From Deinandra increscens subsp. villosa (taxonomy: Eukaryota > Streptophyta > Magnoliopsida > Asterales > Asteraceae): a stretch of 64,000 nt of DNA. The translations under genes and the position numbers were made by a program. Each line of letters starts with the position of its first letter. Positions within the stretch are counted from its first letter, which is position 1. Below, one piece after another: positions 56,434-64,000 of this stretch. Location: positions 37,675,649 to 37,739,648 of the forward strand of contig JBCNJP010000025.1 in the NCBI GenBank assembly GCA_039602395.1. The letters run 5' to 3'. The notes below the pieces were generated by a model. It ran no database searches, was not told the DNA's origin, and worked only from the letters and a program-made list of their open reading frames with translations.

Positions 56434-57239
56434 TACATAAAGAAGAAAGGAGGTTCACCAGTAACATGAATCTACAAACATGTGCATATGCTTGACAAAC
56501 ATGTAACTTTGGAAGAAAAGTTGTCAACGAACCACAAGTGTACGAACCTGTATTTCAAACGAACCACTGAATTTCCAAACGAACTAACTAACTGAACGAA
56601 CCATTAACTATTTGACCGAACCAGTGAATTTTGACCTTTCAGTTTTGACTCAACGAACCAGGTCCATTCACAAACTGAGGTTCGTTGGTAACGAACCCTT
56701 GGTTCACCGAACCTGTAGTTCACGAAGAGTCATAGGAACATAATTCAAATTTTAGCCATAATCTTACAAATCTAAGCCCTAATCTTGCATCTATGCGTAA
56801 AGCGAACTCATCTATACTCAATTTGTGTGCTAAAACTTGTTAAATCTCAAAAAACTCTTGGTTCATTTAAGTTTGTGAAAAACCGAATCAAAATCGACCT
56901 AAAAGTCATTAAATCACATATGAAATCAGGAATTGAAGCCATCAACATGTTCCTTGCATTAATACGAACCTATAATGACAAACGAAACTTAAAATGGTTG
57001 AGTAAAACGAGAAAAATCGATGAAATAATGAGCGGCGGACTAAAAGAGAAACTATCAAGGTTTTCTGGATTTTGGGCGAAGTGACGAACCAACAAACCAA
57101 GCTTTGTTCGTGGTTTGCGAACCAACGGTTCACCGAACTTGAAAATTACAAATTCAACACTTGAACTTTTTCAACTTTTCAATTTTGTCCAAAACTTTCA
57201 AGATTTTTCATTTTACACATCAAATTTTGAATTTTCAAA
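56434..57239. other. Unassigned DNA rich in GAACC / GGTTC
   Basis: Many GAACCA and GGTTCG words suggest U3 of a SIRE-like LTR (compare 48520-48590), but no ends were found. A plus frame at 56785-57084 (99 codons) is open without a recognisable domain. Confidence 0.35.
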
Positions 57240-57829
57240 AATGTTTTCTTTTTCACTGACGTTAGCTGATGAAAGTCAGTCGTTGGGTTCACACGGCTAA
57301 AATTGTACTTGAACACAAAATCTGTTGATTGAAAATAAGTCAGGACCCAAAATATTTTTGAATATTTCAAAGTTTATGTCAAAACACACCACACCCTCTT
57401 TTTGGTATTTTCTGATATCAAACAAGAATACAATAATAGAAATAAAGTCTGTTTTTGATCTTTTTTCTGATATGAGTTGTTTCTGTGAGAAAGATCGCAA
57501 TATGAGATCATATCTGTCAATACGAACTGAGCAAACTTTAATTTCGATGTAATCAGCGTGCAAGTCAAGTTGATTGAGAATACAACATTTTCATGTTTAT
57601 TGCAGCTCAAGCAAGTCAATTTTTATAGCTTTTTGATATCTTTAAGGTTTATTTAACAAGCGCTGATATTATGAGCCCCACACAATCAGTAATGTTGGTA
57701 ATTATCTATTTCAAGCTAATAAGAAACATCAATTTTGTGCTAGCTTTTCAGAGATATATTGTCCATTGTGTTACATGCAAAAAGAAATCAGAATGCTAAA
57801 TCGTGTAATTGCCCTGAGCAATTGTTCAG
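57240..57829 (-). other. SIRE-like 3' non-coding fragment (copy 3)
   Basis: Aligns by eye with 49130-49440 and 58490-58930: AAGTTTATGTCAAAACACAC, GAGAAAGATCGCAATATGAG and CCCACACAATCAGTAATG all have counterparts. It is interrupted on its high-coordinate side by another LTR of the same family. Confidence 0.5.
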
Positions 57830-58133
57830 TGTTTCAAGTGTGGAGGGTGACAAAATTAATAAATATAAGCTAAGTTTTATTTTACCGAATGAAATCTGGA
57901 CATACACAAACCACCGAATGAAAAACTCAACTGGCAAAAGTTCTAAATGCGGAGAATGAGCCTGCTATTTATAGCAGAGCTCCCATCGAATGAACTCATT
58001 CGGTGGTCATTCGCCACTCATTCGGTGGCACTCATTCTCCCACACAAAATACAATGACTCACTCAGAACGCTCTAGCAACTGTTACAATAAGAATCGATA
58101 CATCATATGACACATAAGCACTATGCACTAACA
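57830..58133 (-). repeat. SIRE-like Ty1/copia 3' LTR (copy 2)
   Basis: High-coordinate end GCACTAACA at 58133, followed by ACTCCCCCTTGTCG, a purine tract on the minus strand. A strong TATA box CTATAAATAGCAGG is at about 57960-57974 (minus). CATTCGGTGG repeats lie in the U3. The low-coordinate border is approximate. Confidence 0.6.
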
Positions 58134-59263
58134 ACTCCCCCTTGTCGTATGATGTATCTGTCACTATCATTATCTCTAAACTTCAGATCTTCAAAAGTTA
58201 ATCTTCAAATCGATCTCAGTTGCACTAGAACTTGCATGGCTGGAATAGAACCACATCACTGAACCACTTAAGATTGATATTGTAACATACTCCCTCTTAT
58301 CACCATGATTGATTCATCACTTCAACCTGCATCTTCAGAAGGTAGAAGTGCGGTTTTCCTTTTTCACCAAAATTAGTTTAATCTTGGGCAAAAATCTCCT
58401 TCGAAGAACCAAGATGTTTTTGATTGTGAATATGATTTGAATCATGCGTTGTTTGATAAAAAAGCTAGAAATAAAACTTTTTGGCTTTTAGAAAGTTTAT
58501 ATCAAAACAAACCTAACATCTTTTTAATTTTTTAAACTTATGCTAAAAGACACCAAAAATCTTTTTGAATTTATCTGAAATGAAATGAAATAGCAATACA
58601 AAAACACACTCTATTTTTTGTTTGAGAAAGATTACTATCTGGGATCATAATGGTTTTAACGCACTGAACTACACTTCAATTTCAACTAATTGAAGCACAT
58701 AAGCCATATTGATTGCCGATATAATTTGTCCATCTTAAACTCAGGCATAATCATACTCATAACATATGGATATGTTAAGGTATTATTAATTTGCTTTGAC
58801 CAGTGTACCCCACACTATCAGACATATTCAGACTTTCTTTATTTTCCCCGTGTGATTACACTTGTGAATATTACATAGTGTTTTGAATTTATGATACTGC
58901 CAACTGTATTCCTTGCAAAAAGAAATAAGAATGTTAAATTATCTACCTTAAGAAAATAAAATAAGTTGAAGTTGTATAATTCAACAAAAATCAGGTCGAT
59001 ACTTCCGTATACGCAGAGAAAGTCCGATGAATTATACAAAACACGAAAGAAAATAAAGCATAACCTTAAATGAACAACTATCAGGTCGATACTCCCGTAT
59101 ACGCAGAGATAGTCCGATCATTTAAGAAAATAAAGAAAATCAAAGAAGTTTAAATCTTGGCAAAATGAGCGCATGTATACATACACAGTGACTTCTCATT
59201 TTCTTATTCATATTTTTTATATATCTTGAAATATGCGTCAAGATGTTATCCACTTGGTCAAGC
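58134..59263 (-). other. SIRE-like 3' non-coding region (copy 2)
   Basis: Matches the non-coding region of copy 1 in order, including CAACCTGCATCTTCAGAAGG, GAAAGTTTATATCAAAACA and two CAGGTCGATACTYCCGTATA modules with CGCAGAGA(A/T)AGTCCG. It is cut at 59263 by the copia element that follows. Confidence 0.6.
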
Positions 59264-59268
59264 ATTAA
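59264..59268 (+). other. Left flank ATTAA, possible target duplicate
   Basis: Five bases before the LTR start at 59269. The right copy would lie beyond the window. Confidence 0.35.
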
Positions 59269-59665
59269 TGTTGGGCTATATTTATTAAGGCATGAACATT
59301 AGTTAATGTGCTAGTTTATTGTTATGGGCTTTTTAGATTATTGGGCTTATTATAGTTTACTATTGGGCCATGTGGGCTTCTTTATAGTTTACGATTTGTG
59401 TAATAGGGCTTGTATGAGGTACTATATAAACCTCACTTTTTTATGATTTTGGTAAGCTTTTCGAATACAATATTGAGTTTACGATTTCTGTGTGTGCTTT
59501 CCAGTTTACGATCAGCTTCACAAGTTAGAGATTCTCATTCAAGATTCAATCTTTCTTATAGATTGAATCTATTTCTTCTAATTGTTTCTTGAATCGATCG
59601 CATTTGAGGATTCTGCACTCATTTGTGATTAGATATCGTGTTGACGGTTTGATCTCGGACCAACA
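59269..59665 (+). repeat. 5' LTR of plus-strand Ty1/copia element
   Basis: 397 bp from TGTTGGGCTATATTT to CGGACCAACA. A TATA box (CTATATAAACC) lies at 59423-59433. The LTR itself already holds several GTTTACGAT words that continue in the leader. Confidence 0.85.
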
Positions 59666-59667
59666 AT

Positions 59668-59679
59668 TGGTATCAGAGC
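59668..59679 (+). other. Primer-binding site of Ty1/copia element
   Basis: TGGTATCAGAGC two bases after the LTR: iMet-type primer site. Confidence 0.9.
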
Positions 59680-60260
59680 CAAGAATCTTAGATTCGAGGC
59701 TCTCACGATATAGATTCAAGCAGTTTTCTGGGTTTTAGTTCGTGTTTTTGAAGATTTCAAGGTTTTCTGGGTGTTTACGATTTCTGCTGCTGCTGATTCT
59801 TCACGTTCACGATTGTTTTCTGGGTTTTCTAAGTGTTTACGAGTTCATCGGTTGAAGATCTGCTGTGTTCTCGTGTTTACGACTTCAAGAAACCATTTTT
59901 ATCGTGTTTACGATCCGGAGTTTAGAGTTTACGATTGCTCTGAATCGTAATTGGTGTTTACGATTTTGCCTTACCGGAATCGCTAGTCGTAATCATAGTT
60001 TACGACTCGTTTAATCGTAATTGGAGTCTACGATCCCTTCTAATCGGAATCAGGGTTTACGACTACGGAGTCGTAATCAGATATCGTAATCAAGTGTTTA
60101 CGAGTTTACTTATCGGATTTGGAGTTTACGATTCTGTTTGGATTGTAATCAGTGTTCCCGATCGTAATCATGTGTTTACGATCGTAATCAGGAGTGTGTT
60201 ATCGTAATCTCTTTTGTTTGGACATTTGGACATTAATTTTAGTTTCCCTAAGCTTACGTA
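59680..60260 (+). promoter_or_regulatory. Repeat-rich leader of Ty1/copia element
   Basis: Between primer site and gag ATG lie about 14 copies of GTTTACGA and about 8 of TCGTAATC / TCGTAATT, spaced roughly 20-35 bases. TTACGA and TCGTAA are reverse complements, so the leader RNA can form many small stems. Confidence 0.7.
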
Positions 60261-60938
60261 ATGGATTTCGAACCAAGTATGTATCAGAAGTTGGATTTTG
60301 AGATTGGATCCATCACTCACCCACCTAGACTCACCTCGGCGGATAACTTTTTGGAATGGAAATATCGATTTGAAAATCACTTGAAGAGTGTTGACCTAAG
60401 ACTCTGGAGGGCAGTTATTCATGGACCATTCACACCTACTCACGCAGAAGGAGTTAATGCAGGGAAGGTCAAGACAGAAGATGAGTATGACGATGATGAT
60501 TGGGAAAGATGCAACAAAGCAGAAAGAGCATTTGCCATCATGACTATGGCATTAACACCAGATATTGCTCAAGGTTTCAAACACTGCAAGACCGCTAAGG
60601 AACTCTGGAATGCTTTGGTTGTGGCTTATGAAGGAAATCCTGACATAAAGGCAAGCCGCAAGCAAATGCTGAAGCAAAAGTTTAATCTGTTCAACCATGT
60701 TCAAGGTGAATCCTTTGAGGCTCAGGTGCAGAGGTTTGTGTCTCTGATAGCTGAAATGTCCAGCTATAATGTTGAACCAGACAAGGAAGACAAGAATCTG
60801 AAATTGTTGAATAGTTTGCCCAAATCTTGGAACACCAATATCTCTATCATCAAGGACAACAACAGACTGAGTGAACTATCTCTTGATGAGCTAATCAACA
60901 AACTTAAGTCCAAGCTAATCGATGACAAGCAGAGATAG
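60261..60938 (+). CDS. Ty1/copia gag, N-terminal part (UBN2 type)
   Basis: ATG 60261 opens 225 codons: MDFEPSMYQKLDFEIGSITH, then FLEWKYRFENHLKSVDLRLW, ERAFAIMTMALTPDIAQGF, TAKELWNALVVAYEGNPDIK, and LPKSWNTNISIIKDNNRLSE. These are the landmarks of the UBN2/retrotran gag domain of SIRE-type copia elements. The TAG at 60936 follows DDKQR, where relatives read on with NHISSLSLAG; the same words follow here in frame (LNHISSLSLAG), so the stop is a point mutation and not the true end of gag. Confidence 0.8.
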   Translation: MDFEPSMYQKLDFEIGSITHPPRLTSADNFLEWKYRFENHLKSVDLRLWRAVIHGPFTPTHAEGVNAGKVKTEDEYDDDDWERCNKAERAFAIMTMALTPDIAQGFKHCKTAKELWNALVVAYEGNPDIKASRKQMLKQKFNLFNHVQGESFEAQVQRFVSLIAEMSSYNVEPDKEDKNLKLLNSLPKSWNTNISIIKDNNRLSELSLDELINKLKSKLIDDKQR

Positions 60939-60987
60939 TTGAATCATATAAGCTCTCTTAGTTTGGCTGGGAAACTAAATCAAGCTT

Positions 60988-61590
60988 TTGTTGTCACAAG
61001 ATGTGGAGGCTAAGCATGAAGTGAAGTCAACTGGAAATGGATCAAGCTCAGTCGCAAAGTCAACTGCTTTTGTGGCTCAACCTCAAGGAAGTTCAAGTGG
61101 AAGTGTCAATGCTGATGATACGAATGATCCAAATTTTGCTCTTGGTATGGGTTTTATGAACAGCTACCATGCTCTCATGGCCGGAACTCTCGTGCCTACT
61201 GATATGTTGTCTGGTGAGCTAAACCAGATAAATCCTGAAGATGTTGAGATGTTGGATGTCTCATGGCAGATGGCTATGGCAGTCTTCAGAGCAAAGAAGT
61301 TCATGGCAAAGACAGGGAGAAACGTCTGGAGAGATCAAGACAAGATAAGGATGGGGTTTGACAAAAGCAAGCTGAGGTGCTACAATTGTGATGAATACAG
61401 GCATTTTGCTAGGGAGTGCACTAAGCCTAAGAAAGAGAAGGTCGAAGAGAAGAATGCTGCTGAGGTCAAAGGTAAGGTCGAAGCAAAGGCTTTGGTTGTT
61501 CAAGAAGGAGGCGGTTATGATTGGACACCTCAATTGAAAGAGTTTAGTATGTCTCATGATATGATTGCTGCCATGGAAAGGGATGAATAA
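60988..61590 (+). CDS. Ty1/copia gag, middle part with zinc knuckle 1
   Basis: After a short shift the frame resumes as LSQDVEAKHEVKSTGNGSSS and continues to MLDVSWQMAMAVFRAKKFMA, KLRCYNCDEYRHFARECTKP (zinc knuckle C-x2-C-x4-H-x4-C at 61378-61419) and a Lys-rich tail. TAA at 61588 follows MERDE; the next codons (EEHAFVVTDE) carry on the same protein, so it is again a premature stop. This part binds the genomic RNA. Confidence 0.75.
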   Translation: MLSQDVEAKHEVKSTGNGSSSVAKSTAFVAQPQGSSSGSVNADDTNDPNFALGMGFMNSYHALMAGTLVPTDMLSGELNQINPEDVEMLDVSWQMAMAVFRAKKFMAKTGRNVWRDQDKIRMGFDKSKLRCYNCDEYRHFARECTKPKKEKVEEKNAAEVKGKVEAKALVVQEGGGYDWTPQLKEFSMSHDMIAAMERDE

Positions 61591-61688
61591 GAAGAGCATG
61601 CTTTCGTGGTTACTGATGAAACTCCTATGGAAGATAAGGAAGCCTTCGTTGCTGAAGCTGAAAACCTCAAGGTATGTTCTGATCCCAC

Positions 61689-63506
61689 TTGTGCTCGCAT
61701 AATTCCCGGTCTTTAGACAAACTCTGTAAAAATTACCAAATAGAATTGTTTGAGATCAAGTGTGAAAGGAGTTCATTTAAGGGTAGATGGCGGAAAAATG
61801 AAGAGAAGGTTAAAGCTCAAAAGCTAGACATAGTAAAATACCAAAAACTGGCAACTGAGAAAACTCTCCTGTATGGCAATGCTAAGTTAGAAATAGCTGA
61901 GCTTAGGAATCAGGTAGATGAGATTACACATAAGTACAATGAGTTGCAGGTCAAATTTGATATGAATCAAACGAAAAGCAAAAGAATGTTTGAGGCTAGA
62001 AAATCGTTGAACTCCTGTATAACTGATGTTAGGATGGGAAAGGACAAGGGTGGAATAGGAATTAGCTTCCCAGACGCAAGTAAGAACAATATTCTTCAAG
62101 ATAACTCTAGAGATATCATAGGAATAATCTTTGAGGAGGACCAGATAGACAGATCTGAATCAGGAACACATGAGATAGGACCTCCCTTAGATAGTGTTCT
62201 GGTAGGAGTGACACCCTTGACCCCTCAAGAAATAGAGAATGAGAAACACATGTCTTATGGGTTGGGTAATCAGGATAAAATTGTAACTGACACTTGTGAA
62301 TCAAGTACTTCCCAGGAGTCATTAAACAATGATGTTAGACCTGCTGATAGTTTTGTTTCATGTGCAGATGAAGTAGGTATTGAAGATATATCTGGGAAGG
62401 ATGCAGAATGTTTGAGAGTTAAACAGTGTCATGTGTCGAGTAGTGTAGTTTCTGATTTGCCTAAAGATGATGTACTAGCATCAGTGTCTGAATTGAATGA
62501 GTCTAGGTCTATGAAATTAGTTGTGTCAAAGTCCTTAAAACATGTTTCAAATTCTAGTAATGAAATTCATGGTTTTAAAATGCGTGTGCCTAACACTAAA
62601 GTAGGACGTGAGACCAAACCCAAAGATTTTGTGGCTTATCCTCAGGTTGTGTCTGCTTTTAATAGGACAAACAAATCTAAATCAGAACAATTTTGTCTGA
62701 TCACACAACCTGAAAGGGATACAAAACATGTGATACACAAGTGGGATGATAAGCTAGAGTGGAAATCGTCATACCCAAGACGTTCATATTTGTGTAGCCA
62801 TGTAAATGGACCTAGACCTATGAATTGTTTTCAATGTGGGAAGCCAGGACATTTTGCTGCCAATTGCTTAAATAGACCTTATCAACCATACTGTCCGCAC
62901 AACCCACGGACCAGTATGTTGCAGAAAATGATGGCAGGAGAAAACAAAAACCAAAAACAACAAGCTTTGTCTAAGGGGAAGCAGATTTTAGAACCAATGA
63001 AGACTGAACAGTCTAAGGTTTTGAACACAAAAGCTCCGATGACAAAGCATGTTGAAGAAAAGTGGAATGTGACTAGACCTTCAAACTCTTCTTACAAACC
63101 TAAGGGAGTTTATCAAAGAAAAGACAAAATGAAAACAAAACCTTTTGAGAAACAAGTGCCTAAAGTCAACCATGTTGCTAAACCTAAGGGTAAAGCAGTT
63201 ATTGAAAAACCAAAAGTGGTCACTCAAACAAAACAGATGGTTTATACTAAATTGAAACTTGAGTGGACACCTATTGTTAAGTCAAAAGGTAAAAAGGTCA
63301 CATCTCCATCAAAGAAACCATCACCAGAAAAGAACTCAGCTAGCAGTTCTAACTCTCAGAAACAACCTACTTGGAAACCTAAAGTCAATGCTCAAATTTT
63401 GAGTGAACCTGAATCTAAAGCAGGAATGTCTTTCAAATTGGTTAACTACATTGACTCCAAAGGAGTGCCCAGATCAGTTATGACCTGGGTACCTGACTCT
63501 AACTGA
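61689..63506 (+). CDS. Ty1/copia gag, C-terminal part with zinc knuckle 2
   Basis: A 605-codon frame: a coiled-coil-like section (YQKLATEKTLLYGNAKLEIA, LRNQVDEITHKYNELQVKFD), an acidic low-complexity section, a second zinc knuckle CFQCGKPGHFAANC (62826-62867) and a Lys/Pro-rich tail ending in SKGVPRSVMTWVPDSN. The MTWVPDSN end is the typical gag terminus in this lineage. TGA at 63504 and TAG at 63519 lie in the pol frame before the protease, and TTTCTGATTTTGTAG looks like a splice acceptor. Two zinc knuckles in one gag is uncommon. Confidence 0.75.
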   Translation: MCSHNSRSLDKLCKNYQIELFEIKCERSSFKGRWRKNEEKVKAQKLDIVKYQKLATEKTLLYGNAKLEIAELRNQVDEITHKYNELQVKFDMNQTKSKRMFEARKSLNSCITDVRMGKDKGGIGISFPDASKNNILQDNSRDIIGIIFEEDQIDRSESGTHEIGPPLDSVLVGVTPLTPQEIENEKHMSYGLGNQDKIVTDTCESSTSQESLNNDVRPADSFVSCADEVGIEDISGKDAECLRVKQCHVSSSVVSDLPKDDVLASVSELNESRSMKLVVSKSLKHVSNSSNEIHGFKMRVPNTKVGRETKPKDFVAYPQVVSAFNRTNKSKSEQFCLITQPERDTKHVIHKWDDKLEWKSSYPRRSYLCSHVNGPRPMNCFQCGKPGHFAANCLNRPYQPYCPHNPRTSMLQKMMAGENKNQKQQALSKGKQILEPMKTEQSKVLNTKAPMTKHVEEKWNVTRPSNSSYKPKGVYQRKDKMKTKPFEKQVPKVNHVAKPKGKAVIEKPKVVTQTKQMVYTKLKLEWTPIVKSKGKKVTSPSKKPSPEKNSASSSNSQKQPTWKPKVNAQILSEPESKAGMSFKLVNYIDSKGVPRSVMTWVPDSN

Positions 63507-63518
63507 TTTCTGATTTTG

Positions 63519-64000
63519 TAGGGACAGCCAAGTAGATCTATCAACAATCTCTGGTACGTTGATAGCGGTTGCTCCCGACACATGACCGGAGACTTATCCC
63601 TATTGGAAGAGGTACAAGACTTCAATGGCGGAGGAGTATCTTTTGCAGGTGGGGTAGGTGGAAGAATCAGTAAGAAAGGGGTTGTGAAGAGTGGAAGCTT
63701 GACTTTTTCTGACGTACACTATGTAGAGGAGCTGTCTCACAGTTTGCTAAGTGTGTCGCAAATGTGTGATAAAGACTTTTCAGTCCTGTTCATCAAGAAG
63801 GAATGCATAATCCTCAAGCCAGGCTTCGAAATTCCAGAGGAGTGCATCTTAATGCGCACTCCAAGAAGAGGAAATTCCTATCAGATGAATTTGGGCAAAC
63901 CTCCAACCACTGAAGAAGCCTGTCTTATCTCAAAGCAGAATGAGAATTTAGCGTTATTATGGCATCGTCGCCTGGGGCATGCCAATATGAAGAATCTGTC
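63519..64000 (+). CDS. Ty1/copia pol: protease and start of integrase (partial)
   Basis: In the same frame as gag, after TAG 63519-63521: GQPSRSINNLWYVDSGCSRH and MTGDLSLLEEVQDFNGGG. DSG at 63561-63569 is the retropepsin active site. Further on LSHSLLSVSQMCDKDFSVLF and LLWHRRLGHANMKNL give the GAG-pre-integrase domain with its His-rich LGH motif. The frame is open to the window edge; RT and RNase H must lie beyond. Confidence 0.85.

Noticed and set aside
61261..61599. 112-codon minus-strand frame
   Set aside because: Shadow of the copia gag frame on the plus strand.

Overview
The window looks like a gene-poor stretch of a large flowering-plant nuclear genome. Almost everything recognisable is a transposable element: long-LTR Ty3/gypsy chromoviruses, Ty1/copia elements with very large gag regions, a CACTA transposon, an Mutator/FAR1-type TIR transposon and small microsatellite-bound MITEs. 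The LTR style (TGTCACACCC / TGTAACAC ends, initiator-Met-type primer sites) and the element mix resemble Asteraceae (lettuce, sunflower, daisy group), but that is inference. I found no ordinary host gene, rRNA, functional tRNA gene or CRISPR.

Layout. 1-7762: minus-strand Ty3/gypsy DNA. One LTR (1799-4438) has a primer-binding site and leader/gag remnant on one side and a polypurine tract plus decayed integrase, RNase H and RT on the other. 7763-11240: a second related LTR, interrupted by two MITEs and carrying two tRNA-like modules. 11377-11876: a 500-N gap. 11877-20291: 3' part of a plus-strand chromovirus (protease, RT, RNase H, integrase, all with stops) and its 3' LTR, into which a 2.17-kb non-autonomous LTR element (17235-19407) inserted with a perfect 5-bp target duplication. 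20358-25971: a MITE, then a TIR transposon with a decayed FAR1/MULE transposase, two small intact divergent ORFs and about 30 copies of a GCGTNATT-like motif. 26152-35781: a complete CACTA element (3-bp target duplication TTC) whose minus-strand gene I could assemble as six exons with canonical splice sites. It joins the N-terminal half of an En/Spm-type transposase to a C48 (Ulp1-like) peptidase with all catalytic residues.

35785-43084 has no recognisable coding sequence apart from a Helitron-like 3' end at 42291. 43085-46419 is a decayed minus-strand Ty1/copia element. 46420-48240 is a chromovirus LTR. 48336-52960 is a minus-strand SIRE-like copia that keeps gag and LTR but has lost pol. 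52970-56433 is a CACTA-like element with a 150-bp satellite-like array. 56434-59263 holds more SIRE-like LTR and 3' pieces. 59269-64000 is the 5' half of a plus-strand Ty1/copia element (LTR, PBS, structured leader, gag, start of pol) running off the window.

The strongest candidates for something new are the TNPD-Ulp1 chimera in the CACTA element and the TIR transposon with dense strand-biased motifs and two accessory ORFs. Translations and splice models were read by eye; no similarity search was run.
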